From: Cryphonectria parasitica EP155
Taxonomy: Eukaryota > Ascomycota > Sordariomycetes > Diaporthales > Cryphonectriaceae
NCBI RefSeq assembly: GCF_011745365.1
Contig: NW_024468911.1
Location: forward strand, 2,040,759 to 2,104,758
Length of the DNA stretch: 64,000 nucleotides
Direction of reading: 5' to 3'
Under the pieces are notes generated by a model. That model was given only the letters and a program-made list of their open reading frames with translations. It had not been told where the DNA came from and did no database searches. Positions 47,492 to 61,611 of the stretch are shown here, piece by piece. The number at the start of each line of letters is the position of its first letter. Within the stretch, counting starts at the first letter, position 1. The translations under genes and the position numbers were made by a program.

Positions 47492-48319
47492 GAGGCTGAC
47501 CACGACTTTGGCCCCTCCAGCCCGGGCCACGGCCAGAAGCACCAACTCGCAAAGATCGCCTTCCAGCAGTCCATGGCAAGGGGCTGTTTGCCAGGTGTTC
47601 ATATCACCTCTCAAGTCCGGCGGCGCTGTCTTTTCTGCAAAGGCTGGTGGGGCTTGAAAAGACGCATCATCAACGTGAAATCCCCAGACTGACGGTACGG
47701 ATTGTCTTATGAAATGATACAAACGCATCTCACGGTGCATGACTTTGGATGCCGTTTTACCAATACGTCTGGCAAACGGTATGCCTTGAAACGATGGTAT
47801 CATCAGCATGGCGTTTTGAGGCGGCTTGATTCGATATCGTTACCTTTCAACATTCTTTTCTAGACATCAGCCCCAACTCAACCGCAGGGGTGCTGACCTC
47901 ATTATTGGCATATTAATTTTACCTTTTCACCTTTGCTCCTCACGTTGGCATAATTCGCACCACCAGAGCTGGACTGACTAGCCCTCTCATGCTCACAAAA
48001 AAACTTGTTTTCCAACTTACTGTATTCAGCATTCTTCACAAACCCCCAGCTGGAGGCTATCGGCCACGGTCTCCTATCGTGACACAATTGAGGGACTTGC
48101 CAGGGCCATTCTTTCGTGGCAGCGCCGCCCAAGCTCATATCTGCAAGTCGAAATCGTCTTCACAATGCACTCATTTAAAGTAGCATACGAAATATGGCCC
48201 CAAGAATATCGCTCACAACTGATTTGTTGCATTGCATCCATTTCTTTCCTGAAATGATGTATTATAGCGAGACGCATGCTCTGCATGCAGCAAAGCCTCA
48301 GATCTGTTCATCAGAGCTC
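47492..48319. other. Spacer between convergent genes
   Basis: About 0.83 kb between the stop codons of the CHIP-like gene (+) and ADA2 (-). No motif-bearing frame. Expected to hold both 3' UTRs and terminators. Confidence 0.55.
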
Positions 48320-50002
48320 TCAAGCCTTGCCTATGAATCCCCACGCAACCATGCAATCGAAAATCATGCCACCCTTCCGCGGGTCCACCTTGCAGATCTC
48401 CTTCACCTGCTTCTTCTTGAGCAGTCCGTTGCCCTTGGTGGCTTCCCTGATAATCTCGGCCTTCATCATTAGCCACGGCTTCGGCTGCAGGCGACACACC
48501 TCACATAACTTGACCTCCTCGGGCGTGAGAAGATGAGCATCGGGCGCGCTCTCCTGACTCATCGGCACAGGGGTAATACCAGAGATGGCCTGCGGCATGT
48601 GTTTTGGCTTCGGCTCCATGCCGTTCACCACGATGGCCCCATTCACGCCGTTGGCATGATCGCCATTAGTAAGTTTGGTTTCCCCGTTGACTATGCCGTT
48701 CACCCCACCACTCTTGGTCGCCATTCGGATCGGTAGCTCCGGGGCAACTAGCAGAGAGGCTCCGCTTGGTGGATCGGGGGGTGGCTGTGGTTTGTTCCGT
48801 TGCTGCACTGCCAGCCGGTCGCGATCCATTGAGCCCATCGGAATCTGTTTTTGTAGCCGCTGTGCCTTCTCGTGTTCATATTTCTCCCCGCTGCGGAGAC
48901 TGCCAATTCCCAGATTCCGCCACTCCTGCAGCTGTGCAATAGCAGTTCGTAAATTCAGCTCATCAATGAGACCATGGTTCAAATCCTCAAAGTCCTTGTG
49001 GTTCATCATCCGTGCGAATGGCTTTGCTTTGTTGAGAATATCCCTTTCTTCCTTCGATCTCTTCTTGTCGAGCTTTGTATTTTCTCGATAGTCAAGCAAA
49101 TTGTGCTCAAAAATGACCTTCTTTCTCTCGACGCGCTGTGTAAGTCTGGCGTTGTAAATGTCCATGACAGTTAACTTCAAGTCCATCTCGGGCTCGAGCT
49201 GGCCGGTGTTGGGGTTGATTCCGTCACCCGGGTCAAACTGCATAAGCTGAACAGCCTCTTCTGCCTCATTTGCGTGTTCTGTCTCGAACTCCAACCGCCC
49301 CGGCATATAGCCTTGGATCTCGTGACAGGAAGGAACACTAGCTGTAGGCTTCGTCTTGGGAGGGGGCGCCGGGGCGTTCTTGATGGCCTCTTTTCGTTCC
49401 TCGATTCGTCGCTTCTTCCGTGCCTGGAAATCTTCCCTGGTGGTCGCCATGGCTAATGATGTATCTTGCGGACTGCATCGTTCCGGAAGTGGGAATCGTG
49501 AAGATTCTATGTAGACCTTCTCGTAGTGATCGCGAACCTCGTCTTTGGTGCGATACCCGCCGATGTGATCTGCGATGTCGGCCCAAGAGCCGAGTCCATA
49601 TATCTCACAGCCCTCCAGAAGCAGCAGTTCCTCATCTGCACCCCAGTCCTCATCGTATATCGGAAAAGAGTTTTGTTCGATTACACGGTAAGGATGTGAA
49701 GCAGGCTGGTGGTTGCCGCTCGCCTCGCCCTTCGCGAAGCACTGGACGCATAGGTCGTACTCGTTGCAGGTGGAATGGGCGCATCGTATCCGAACCTAGC
49801 GAGCGAGGTTAGCAATCGGGGACAAAGGGAGGAACCGGTCATCGTTGCGACTGCAGCTGAGGGGACATGGGCCAGGCAGAGGAGGTGGGAGGAGGGGGGT
49901 TAAACCAACAGTTGAGGTGATGTCCACTGAACAGACATCACATATATACTTGACGCCCCCTTCACTTCCCCGACCACCAGTCTTCTTCCTTATGACCCCC
50001 AT
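48320..50002 (-). CDS. ada2: ADA2, SAGA/ADA histone acetyltransferase adaptor
   Basis: Nuclear subunit of SAGA that potentiates the GCN5 acetyltransferase. Two exons, 50002-49910 and 49795-48320, 523 codons (522 aa). The start is [10 protein letters not shown] (an in-frame ATG 5 codons upstream is possible). ZZ zinc finger: [12 protein letters not shown] across the intron into [23 protein letters not shown] domain: [26 protein letters not shown] central region with [14 protein letters not shown] and [14 protein letters not shown] follows, then a SWIRM domain at the end ([21 protein letters not shown], ending [15 protein letters not shown]). The donor is GTTGGT, weaker than usual; the acceptor is GCTAG. 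The junction falls inside the ZZ finger and is required by it. The start is about 0.97 kb from the divergent uridylyltransferase gene. Confidence 0.96.
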
Positions 50003-50974
50003 AGTTTCAATGCTCAAGCAGCAGCCGCAGCAGCAGCGATCAGATGATATCCAAGAATGTCAGCCCCAGCGCGCAGGACAGCAGGCTTCAGGGACGGTAT
50101 GACAAATTGCGCGTGCTGTGGCGCTCGGGAAAGGTCCAGTGCGCGCTCTTAACTGTTTCTTTTTGATGCGACGCGTCAACCTTGATGGCTTTACGTCAGC
50201 ATGGATGGATGCTGGATGTTGACGGATGGTGGTTGAGGTGTAGTCCAGAATCGCGACTCATACTCGTGCACAGGCCAGTTTGGAGATCTGGGGCTGAGCC
50301 CATCACTCAGCAGTGGAGAGGCACAGGCATGTGAGAACAAGGGTAGAAGGAGCTAGCTTCCCCCTCCACAATAGGATAGGCGGCAGATATGACATAAGCA
50401 GATCCAGGTTCATCCAATGTGCCTGTGCTTGACTGTATACGAGCCGTGAAGAAATAAGCCAAAACTTGGGCCATACATCGTTATGCGCCTGTAACTGATC
50501 GGATAAGGAGTGTAACTTAGGATTTTGGACATATTGTATTGTAGTAGGCCACTGCTATTCAGTAACAACAATACTTCTGCAAATTAAAGTAACAGCTCCA
50601 GTTCATTTCCGCTTCGGCTCCATCTTACCCGAGTGGACAACAACGGCTTCAGCCGAGTGCAGCCGTTTTGGCGACCAAATAGCTGCAAAGCCTAAAGAAC
50701 CCCACCAAGGAGCTTGACATGTAGCAGCCTCGGTAGCGGATTGCTTCAGTAACACCACTGTCGTGAGAGGAAGCAGGGAGCCAAAAAGTCGCGCTTCTAC
50801 CACCTGGTCCTTCCATATTTTCTTTATATATTCTTCCTGTATATATCTAGCGCATTTTAACTCGGACTGCTCATCAGCTGTCTTTCTGATCCTATCATCT
50901 CAGCTTCTAGAGACGACCCTGTTTCTGCTCTGTTTCCCGCCTCCTCTCTCCGCGCCTATAACTTAAAACGCAAC
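50003..50974. other. Divergent promoter region, ADA2 and GalT
   Basis: About 0.97 kb between two start codons. The last 150 bases before the uridylyltransferase start are pyrimidine-rich. No gene supported. Confidence 0.55.
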
Positions 50975-52357
<1,383 letters not shown>

Positions 52358-52537
52358 ATACACTGGCAGTCTGAGACTGTGTACATGAACTATGCGCATT
52401 ATCTTGTGTCCATCCCTCTTCCTCAAAGGAAAGGAGGAAGAAGCCGTGACAATAGTAGTCTCTGCTTTCCCTCGTTCAGTCACTGCCTCCTAGCTCTGTT
52501 TTTCTGCTGACGCGACCGTGTTACCTTCTGGTGTATC

Positions 52538-53125
52538 TTATGCCTTCACATAGTTTGAATATTGCAGCACCATCCACACAGCTCCACCAAATCCTGCCGA
52601 GAGCGGGAAGGCATGCTCCCAACCCACTCGGCATGTCTTAAAAACTAGTATTTCGCTCGCAAAATGGGATGCCGCCAGCACGTACGTGAGCAAGCATAGC
52701 TGGTACCAGGCGGGATCGTTCAGTCGATAAGCACCGTACAAACGGATTGCTGCTGCCAGGATCGTGTAGACACCAAACAGACGCGCCGCAAGTGGCGTGA
52801 CCTGGTCTGCTGCAGTGGGCTTGTCCTTAAGGGTAGCGGCAGAGGTGATGGGTGTAAGCTTTTGGACGGAGTCGGCATTCGCGATGCTAGTATTCGGGAC
52901 GAAGAGACCGTTATATATGCGCCGTGTGTAATGCAGGGTGAAGAGGTTCTGGATTGAGTTGCCTATGGCTGCGACCGATGCCTAAGGAGATAGAGAAGTT
53001 AGACGGTGTCTTGGTGCAGCAAGTTCGAATCAGGAGCGCATTACCACTAGCACGTAGTATGGCAAGATGCCGTCCTCTGCTGAGGGGAGGAAGGTAAGTA
53101 GCTTATCCATGTCGACGAGGTCCAT
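52538..53125 (-). CDS. erg28: ERG28, ergosterol biosynthesis scaffold protein
   Basis: ER membrane protein that tethers the C-4 demethylation enzymes of ergosterol synthesis (ERG25, ERG26, ERG27). Two exons, 53125-53045 and 52981-52538, 175 codons (174 aa), slightly longer than in yeast because of a loop rich in Ser/Ala/Asp after the second TM. Family segments: ASVAAIGNSIQN, then FTLHYTRRIYNG, GVYTILAAAIRLYGAYR, and LCLLTYVLAASHFASEILVFKT. Four hydrophobic segments are visible. Two ATGs near the start (53125 and 53110) are both possible. Donor GTAATG, acceptor TTAG. The upstream neighbour, divergent by 341 bp, is the very-long-chain 3-oxoacyl-CoA reductase, another ER lipid enzyme. Confidence 0.95.
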
Positions 53126-53466
53126 ACGACTGATCTCAATTATCCGGCGGCCTGTTATCAGTCAATCGAGTGAAGCAATCTAAGAAGTGCAGGAGTCGAT
53201 ATTGTGTGAGTTCGTGGAGTGCTCGCAACTGGGTCCAAGCTCCCGCCCGTCCTTAGCGGTATAGCTCCTATCCAAGGATACCTGCCACACTGCTAGTGCT
53301 GTGCCCTACGGGTATGTATTTTAGATAGTAGTAGATCAACCTCGTCCCTTAGAAATCTATTTCGTGATTTGTTGATCTGTTGAGCGGCTCTCCCCTCCTC
53401 ACCCCTCAAAAATCTTCCATCCTTGGTGATTTGGCAGCTCTCACATTCACTCGAACAGTTTTCCAT
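53126..53466. other. Divergent promoter, ERG28 and 3-oxoacyl-CoA reductase
   Basis: 341 bp between the start codons of two ER lipid-synthesis genes transcribed away from each other. A shared promoter is plausible but not shown. Confidence 0.6.
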
Positions 53467-54513
53467 ATGGCTGGCATCGTTGAGATCACCTCTTCCATTC
53501 CCCAGCCGGTCCAATGGGCTCTGGCGGGTGTGGGCGCCTTCGTCCTCGCCAGCCGCGTACTGAGCTACATCTGGCTGCTGCTGGAACTTTTCGTGCTCAG
53601 CGGGACTAATGTATGTTGCGCCCTCTTCACCACGCCTATTAACAAGCATTGACATCAGGTCTCTGCGCAGCTCCGAAAATATGGCCCCAAAGGCTCATGG
53701 GCCGTCGTTACCGGCGCCTCTGACGGTCTCGGCAAGGAGTACGCCAAGCAGCTTGCCTCTAAAGGCTTCAACATCGTCCTCGTATCCCGCACCCAATCCA
53801 AGCTAGACGCCCTGGCCAGCGAGCTCTCCGGCGTGCAGACCAAGGTCCTCGCTATGGACTACTCCCAGGACAACGAAGCCGACTACGCCCGTTTGGCCGA
53901 GCTGGTTGAAGGCCTCGACGTCGCGATCTTGATCAACAACGTCGGCCAGAGCCACTCCATACCAACCCGCTTCCTCGAGACAGAGAAGAAGGAGTTGCAA
54001 GACATTGTCACCATCAACTGCCTTGGCACCCTGAAGACCACCCAGGTCATTGCGCCCGGAATGGTGCAGCGCAAGCGTGGGCTCATTCTGACCATGGGCT
54101 CCTTCAGCGGCTGGATGCCAATCCCGTACCTGGCGACGTACAGCGGCAGCAAGGCTTTCCTGCAGCACTGGAGCACGGCGCTGGCTGGTGAGCTCAAGGA
54201 AGATAATGTCGATGTCTACATCGTCCTCAGCTGGCTTGTCTGCTCGGCCATGAGCAAGGTTCGGCGCCCAAGCCTGAACGTCCCCAACCCGGGTCCATTT
54301 GTCAAGAATACCTTGGGCAAGATCGGAAAGGGCAGGACGCAGAATATTGCTTACACCTACACGCCTTGGTGGACTCATGCTCTCGTGCTTTGGTGGGTCG
54401 AGAATACGATCGGATTCGGGAGCAAGATTGGTATCTATTTCAACCTGGTGTCTCACAAAGATATCCGTGCCAGGGCTCTGCGCAAGGCTGCTCGCGAGGC
54501 GAAAAAGGCTTAA
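53467..54513 (+). CDS. Very-long-chain 3-oxoacyl-CoA reductase (IFA38/KAR type)
   Basis: ER enzyme that reduces 3-ketoacyl-CoA in very-long-chain fatty acid elongation. Exons 53467-53610 and 53659-54513, 333 codons (332 aa). An N-terminal membrane segment (residues about 17-45, [18 protein letters not shown]) is followed by the SDR domain: [11 protein letters not shown] (cofactor loop), ILINNVGQS (NNVG), the catalytic Ser in LTMGSFSGW and the Tyr/Lys in YSGSKAF. The C-terminal half ([11 protein letters not shown]) is hydrophobic, as in this family, and the tail is Lys-rich (REAKKA), roughly in keeping with ER retrieval. Donor GTATGT, acceptor ATCAG. The similarity to S. cerevisiae IFA38 is motif-level. 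Confidence 0.95.
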
Positions 54514-55431
54514 GCTCTGGCGGGCAGAAGATCGGCGGAATGAATAGCATAATATCACTTTCCCTGGACAGGTGCTCAAGCTGCATAATGTACATCAATT
54601 GATGGAGGCCTTAGCTTCATCAAGCATGCTGTTGTACATAGAACTGTCCCGGGTCGAGGCCAGGGCCTGCGAAAAGCAGTTCATATATGTAGTTTCTACA
54701 TCCTGCAGCTCACATCAAGATACAGATGTAATACCCAATACAACTTCACACTGGAAGAACAATTCTCTTCCATTTAGTACATATGATGCCTATATATATA
54801 TATAATGAAGCAATTACAATATACTTAGTTTTCGACATCAGCTTTATTGGAAGTGTTGAAACATCTCTCAGAACAGCGCATAGGATGCTACCCAAACAAA
54901 CCTAGCCTGCCTTGCCTGCCTTCACTCCCACGCGCTGGGCACGCGTTCCCACCCACAACTTAGCTCCACTCAGCTGCCTCTGATCCCTGCAAAGAAATTC
55001 AGGTGTTTATGACCTGCTTCAAAGGCAGGCAAGCATCTGTAGCTGCAACTGATCCCGTCTTGGTTGTGCTTTGCAACCTCATTGTCAGAACAGCAGCAGT
55101 CTTTTCAAGCGACATTGTCCTTCCATTGATGACTTCTGGCATCTACTTCAGGATTTTTTAATGCCATTACCAAAACACTGACCCGTCGCTGCATGCTGCG
55201 AGTCGAGCTTGGACCATTGCATCCTGCCCAGGATCTCTCGACTCCTTTGCGCAGAGACGGATCGCGGCTTTCGTGAGCTGCCTCGCTTCTGCTGCCGTTG
55301 CCCGTCGCCGACCGGCCAGTTCGTCTTCGAATCGACCGCGAGGCGTCGTCGGCAACACGGACAGCGACAAGACCGTTCTCGAAAACCGAGCCGCCTCCTC
55401 CTGGAAGGACTAAATACATACCTGGCATAAC
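54514..55431. other. Gene-free spacer, NUP170 promoter side
   Basis: About 0.92 kb. AT-rich just after the reductase, with a short (TA)n run at about 54788-54804. Closer to the nucleoporin start the sequence is pyrimidine-rich. No gene is supported. Confidence 0.55.
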
Positions 55432-58400
55432 ATGGCCACGACTACCCCCGTGCGCCCTGTGCCCGGCGCATTCCTCAACACTCCTGCGCCTGCGGCCGAT
55501 CCTCTGCGACGAGATCTCTTTGGAGCTGGTGCGGCTGGTACAACGCGACGAGGACCTCTGGGCACCAGCCCGCCGCGACAAACTGCCATGAACAGGCTGA
55601 CTACACCAGCTGGCCGACAACCATCACCTACTCCTCGTCCTCTACCTCCTGCTGGCCCTCAAGCCGCACCTCTGGTCGCGGCGCAGCCAGCTGCCGACAA
55701 CACACCCCCGGCTCAGAAAGCTGCCAGGTTCATCAATGACTTGCTCCAACTTGACGGCAGCTTCCCAGATCTGGACTCGTACTGCAGGCGTGAGTAGACC
55801 CCATCTCTCCCATCTCACCAGCCCTCCTCATACTGACCGATATCTTCTGGTAGCTGGCGCTTCATCCGACTATGACCTGGCCGTCGTTGACCCAGCCTGG
55901 GCACCCTTCCACAAGCCCGCAATCTACCCGATGCCCGACGAGGTCTTCCACCGCTTCCAGGGTGGTCAAATCCACACAAAGATGGGCTTATTCCCTGAGG
56001 TACACCTAGCCTACGTTCACATCGACAATGCTCTCTACCTCTGGGACTACACCTCTCCAGAGCCTGAGCTGTTTGGCTATGAGGACTCGCCTCATAGGAT
56101 CACGGCAGTCGCCCTTGTCCCCCCACGGCCGGGTGTGTTCGTGGATACTATCAAGCACATGCTTGTTGTCGCCACGTCGACGGAGGTGATACTTCTCGGC
56201 CTGTCCCAGGACAACGCTGGTCAAGCTCCTAGGATCTTCTCGACCAAGATGTCAGTGCACAAGGGCGGGATGGATGTTAGCTTCATCGTGGGCTCCGCGG
56301 ATGGACGGATCTTCTTTGGCGGTACGACCGATACGGATGTGCATGAGCTCTACTACCAGCAGGAAGAGCGGTGGTTTTCCAGTAGAGTTGGAAAGATCAA
56401 TCATACGCACCCGGGATGGTCCTCTGCACTACCCAATCCGGCAGCCATCATTCCTTACCCCAGCGCCCTCTGGACACCCAAGACGAACGAGGCTCTTGCC
56501 GACATGGTGATCGACGACAGCCGAAAGCTGCTCTACACGCTGTCTACCAAGTCGACGATTCGTACCTACCACATGGACGGCCAGAACAAGCTAGTCAAGT
56601 GTATCGAGAAGGACAAGCTATCTTGCCTTCGTGAGATCACTCACATGATCACGAGATCTCAGCTGCTCACTGACCAGATGAACATTGTATCCATCAGTCC
56701 GATCCATTCCAACGAGGCTTCGAAGCTTCACCTCATGGCCTTGACAGACACCGGTTGCCGGATCTTCCTCAGCGCAACCAACACCGCATCTTACATGAGC
56801 AGCCTGTCATCGAACGCTGCCCCCCAGAGCATGCAGGTCCAATTTGTCAAGTTTCCGCCAAGGAGCGAGTCTGCAGCAGCCAGACAACTCGGTATGGACA
56901 ACGGCGAGGTCCTGGACACAAACTCTACGTCGCTGGTTACGAGCAGACTTGGCCAACGCTTTGCGCCTGGCTACTTTTTTGACGCAGTGACCAAGGAGGA
57001 CAAGCTGAAAGATCGCATCTTCGTCTCAGCACCCGAGTCTGGCCGCATCAGATTAGCCGGCGCTACGCCAGGGGCGCCATTGAGATACCACGAGCACGCG
57101 AGCTGGATTGAGATAGGAGCAGCGAGAGTCCTTGCCATTGGCTTAATGACTCCACCCTTCGCTGCTGCTGGGCAGCCCATGGGCTTCGGCAACGAGCTCG
57201 CGGTCCAGTTTGACCAGGCACCTCCAGAATTTGCCATCATGACCAGCGAGGGAATCCAAATTCTTCGACGACGGCGCCTCGTCGACATTTTCGCGACGGT
57301 CATTCGAAAGGCTCCGGGTGAAGAAGGAATCACGGAGGAGGTGCGCCGATTCATCTACCTGTACGGACGACAAGAGACCATCTCAACTGCTCTTGCAGTG
57401 GCCTGCGGTCAAGGCAACGATCTGCGTAACGGCGCTCCTCGTGTGCTCGACCAGGTCACTCAAGACCGAGCACGATCTACATTCATAGACTTCGGCGGCC
57501 AGCCGACTGTCGGCGAAACGGATGGGCAACAAATCTCGATAGACTCCGTGAGGCTTTCATACCGATATCATGCCTTGGGCTCATATCTTACTCGCCTCAT
57601 CCGCCGTCTGTGGAAGGCGAAGGTCATCGTCCAGGGAATCGACGCTGCGAGTGCAGTCGTCGTGACGTCGACCATATCCATGGCCAAGCTCAACTCTGTT
57701 CAAGACAGCTTGGACCGCCTCCGAAACTTCCTCCACGCCAACCGTGGTGTCATCCAAGGTCTGTCTGGCCCGCAAGATCTCTCCACGGTCCGCAACCGAC
57801 ACGAGGAGATTGCGATCCAGGCAGAGCACCAGGGCCTCCACGCTCTGCAGCGGCTCATGGAAGGCATCTCGGAGGGCATTTCTTTTGTAGTGATGCTCTT
57901 CGACGAGCGAGTCTCCGACATCTTTGTGCGTCTTGACCCGCCCACACAAGACCTACTCCGCAACTTGACGTACGAGCAACTGTTTTCTCAAACGACGGGT
58001 CGCGACCTCGCAAAGATTCTTGTCAAGGCTATTGTCAACCGCAACATTGAGAGTGGTGCAAATGTGGAAACAGTAGCGGAAGCTCTGCGACGGCGCTGTG
58101 GTAGCTTCTGCAGTCCTGACGACGTGGTGATCTTCAAGGCGCAGGAGCACCTGAAGCGGGCGTCAGAACAGGTCAACAATCCCAATGTCCTCCGCCAGCT
58201 TCTCAACGACAGCCTGCGTCTGTTTGAGCGGGTTGCTGGCAACCTCACCTTCGCTAATCTCGAAGGCGCTGTCCAGCAGTATGTTGGGCTGCAATACTAC
58301 GCGGGCGCTATTGAGCTATGTCTGAAAGTGGCGAGAGAAAAGGATCGTGGCAACTCAGCGCTATCATGGCTCAACGACAACCAACCTGCCAATGATCCTC

Positions 58401-59824
58401 GGGAAGCGGCTTTCGCCGAGCGCCAACGGTGCTATGATTTCATTCACGAGGTTCTAACGCATCTCGATACTGTCTCAACCCGAGAAGCCGAAATGATGGA
58501 CGGACGGCCAACCCTCTTTGGTACCAAGCTGAGGGAGGCATACGATGTTGTCAACGGTGCCGGCGACGAGGTGTTTCAATACGATCTCTATGAATGGTAC
58601 ATCGCGCGTGGGTTCACGGAGCGCCTCCTGAATGTCGACTCGCCCCACGTCGTCACCTTCCTCCAGAAGCTTGCCGCGACCCACCGCGAGCATGCCGAGC
58701 TGCTCTGCCGCTACTACACAATGCGGCGCAATTTCTACGCAGCCGCCGAGGTTCAGTACAGACTGGCCGAGAGCGAAGAATTCGACATCGGCCTCGAAGA
58801 CCGCATCAAGTTGCTTGGTCAAGCCAAGGCCAACGCAAGCGTAGCCACGATCGGTGTCAGCCCCCAGCTTCAGCAGGTCCTGAATCACGCAGTCGCGACG
58901 ATGCTCGAGATAGCCCACATCCAGGACGACCTGCTGCGAAGGCTCTTGGCCGACTCGAGGATACCTGACGAGCGCAAAGACGAGGCCGAGGGAATTCTTA
59001 ACGGTCCCATCCGTAGTTTGAATGATGTGAGTCTGCTGTGGATGATATGATAATGCATGAGATTTAGGCCATGACTGACAGATGAGCAGCTCTGGAACTC
59101 ATACGTGAGCCCTGCACAATACTACGACATATCGCTCCTTGTGTTCCATGTTGCCGACCACCACAATCCTCGCGCTATCGCCGACACCTGGCGCAATTTG
59201 ATTGAGGCCGCGCACGAGGAGGTGGAGGCACAAGAACAGGAATGGGAGGCAGCAGGCCGGCCCCGTGACAATCCCAATGTGATGGAGCCTCCGCTGCCCT
59301 ACGAACACGTGATGGCCAAGGTTCAGGATATCGCACACCGGACCTCGCTGAACGACCACATCTTCCCCATCGAGTTCATCTTGACATACCTGTGCAGATA
59401 CTCGATTGAGCACGGGCAGGACGAGCGCATCGGGGCAAACCCGGCATGGCCTGTCCTTCTCTTCCTGAACCTCCACGTTCCATATCCTTCCATCACGCGC
59501 GTCCTGGAGCGGATCCTGGACGCACAGGAGGCACCTTTCACGGGGCGCCGGCGCAAGGTGGTCGTGGGGTGGATCGCCGAGGCTCTGCTCCGGTGGGCTC
59601 GAGAGGCCGAAACCCAAGGCACCGCCGGGGGCATCGGCCGATGGGTCGAGGATCTTCTGCACCGCTGCCAAGAGGCTCTGGAAGAGATCGCGCACCTCGA
59701 CGAGAGGAGCGGTAAGCCGCACGCTGCAGACACGCAGAGCCTCTTCGCCCACGTCAGGGAGTTGCAAGGCTGGGTGCAGGAGACGCTGGGTGGACGAGGA
59801 ACCACTGGGGTGAGGCTGTTTTAA
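55432..59824 (+). CDS. nup170: Nucleoporin NUP170/NUP155
   Basis: Inner-ring scaffold nucleoporin that helps anchor the pore to the nuclear membrane. Three exons: 55432-55789, 55854-59026 and 59090-59824, 1,422 codons (1,421 aa), the usual length. An unstructured Pro/Thr/Ala-rich N-terminus (about 90 residues) leads into a beta-propeller region: YDLAVVDPAWAPFHKP, YPMPDEVFHRFQGG, MGLFPEVHLAYVHIDNALYLWDY and PRPGVFVDTIKHMLVVAT are characteristic. The rest is the alpha-helical solenoid with SLRLFERVAGNLTFANLEGAV and YDFIHEVLTHLD. Donors GTGAGT at both introns; acceptors GTAG and GCAG. The third exon begins LWNSYVSPAQYYDISLLVFH. A GA microsatellite starts about 18 bp after the stop. Confidence 0.96.
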
Positions 59825-59838
59825 TGGGTGGAGAGAAA

Positions 59839-59878
<40 letters not shown>

Positions 59879-60349
59879 ACCAGCGTGGGCCTTGGGAAGG
59901 CAGGGAGTGATGAAAGTATTCGTGAGAGCGCGATACGCCTACATATGTCACGGAGTCCAGTGGTCCAAGAAGGATGGTGAGTCGGGGGGAAAGGCGCCCT
60001 CGACGAGGGAACATGGGGCGATAGCATCTTGTCGCAATGGATGACAGAAGCGAGTGCCGCCGGGTGGAATCTCTTTAGGCGTGCATGCTATCTGTGGTGT
60101 GGCTGACGGCACGCATATGTGGCTCTGGATAAGTCTCGTCCTCATGTGCAATTTGAAACCAGAAAGACAGAAAGAAGAAAAGAGAAGAAAAAAATAATGA
60201 TATCTGTACGATTCGGGGAAGTCTATGAGCCTAGAGCCTGTTCTCTTCTTATGCGGTATTTGCTAGGATGGTGTGTTTTGATGATGATCATTTTGGCCGT
60301 CTACAACAACCAGAACAGCAACAGTTTACGCCTCCCGCCCTACCTCAGC
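59825..60349. other. Spacer between convergent genes
   Basis: About 0.5 kb between the stop codons of NUP170 (+) and the polysaccharide deacetylase (-). Apart from the GA run I see only an A-rich patch at about 60160-60200. Confidence 0.6.
59842..59874. repeat. (GA)n microsatellite
   Basis: About 33 bases of uninterrupted GA repeat just after the NUP170 stop codon, in its probable 3' UTR. Confidence 0.9.
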
Positions 60350-61611
60350 TTATATATACTCCTGCTTCCACGAGCGGCCATCGTACGGGTTCCGGTACCA
60401 GTTCTTCCTCTCATCGCCCAGGCACTCCCCAACGGTGACCAGGTCGTACCCCTTCTCCCTGGCCTCGGTGATCATGAACTCGGCAAGCTCGTACACGGTC
60501 CTCTCGTGTATATCGTGGGCCAACACCAGCCTACTGGACGAGTCCGGGTCGAGCCCCTCCAGTGCCGTCTCGAAGTTGCGCCGCGCAGCGTCGTAGTCGC
60601 CCTCCCAGTCGCGCGTGTCGACGTCCAGGCTGACAACGTGGTATCCCAGCACCGCCATAAGGTCCAGCGTCTCCGGTGCCCACGACAGGTACGGCGGGCG
60701 GAAGTACGTGGGCAGCAGGCCCAGGATACCGACCAGAGCCTGCTCATTGCGCCACATCTGGCGGCGTGCCTCACGTTCCCCAGTGGTCGCCAGATCCGGG
60801 TGCGCCCAAGTGTGGCTGCCAACTTGGTGGCCCGCAGCGAGCATCCGCCGCAGGAGGCGCGGGTGGCCGTACCCCGTCAGCTGGGCGTCCGCCATGTTCC
60901 CGCCGCACACAAAGAAGGTGGCGCGGGCCTCCTCGCGCTCCAGGAGGTCTAGGAGGTCCGACGTGTACCGCCAGGGCCCGTCGTCAAAAGTGAGTGCCAC
61001 CGTCCCAGGCACGCTGCACGAGGTAATGATCTGGCCGTAAGGGACGGAGCCCAGCTCGGGGCGTGGGAGGGTGGCGAGGTAGTCGAGGGGTGGGAAGGGG
61101 GAGTACGGTGTAGTATGGTTTCCAAGGTTCGTAGTCGAGGTTTTAGCTAGGGATGGCTGGCGCTTGCTGGCCTTCTTGGTGTTGTTGTCTGGACTGCTAG
61201 GGGGAGGACAACGCAGCTCGCCGTTTACGCTGCCTTGTGTGTCGCAGCCGGTGCTGTATAAGGGCACGCAGTTGTTGGCGCTGCAGGAGGTGCTGTCAGA
61301 GCCACATCTTTGCGTCTGGAGTACGCTTGGGTCAGTCGAGAATATTCTTTGGTGAACGCATCTGCCGTTCAGGAAGAGGGAAAAGGAGAAAGAGTCTCTT
61401 GTCACACCTTCAATGAGCAGCAGAGACCGTCCCTACAGACTCCACCATCTTTCCATTCAAACCCACATCTCTGTCCTTGGCCAAGCATAACGGTATCACT
61501 CGGTGTGTTCAGGAGCCTTACACGTGAAGAGGCATGCTTAGTCCGATAAGCAGCGACGTGTACAAGGAACGGCAATACAGCCAGTTGTGCTGCAAGAACC
61601 GGCTTCATCAT
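60350..61611 (-). CDS. Secreted chitin-binding polysaccharide deacetylase (CBM18 + CE4)
   Basis: Deacetylates chitin or related N-acetylated glucans outside the cell or in the wall. Exons 61611-61408 and 61315-60350, 390 codons (389 aa). A signal peptide (MKPVLAAQLAVLPFLVHVAAY) is followed by a Cys-rich CBM18-like chitin-binding module split by the intron (CGFEWKDGGVCRDGLCCS, then TQRCGSDSTSCSANNC). A Ser/Thr/Pro/Lys linker leads to the NodB domain. NodB motifs: TFDDGPW (catalytic Asp and metal Asp), SHTWAHP (metal His pair), FRPPYL, LDVDTRDW and LAHDIHE. All catalytic residues are present. ATGs at 61611 and 61608 are adjacent; the upstream codons lack an ATG. Donor GTGTGA is weak, acceptor CTCCAG. 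Such enzymes are often used to hide chitin from plant or animal detection; the host is unknown here. Confidence 0.93.
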
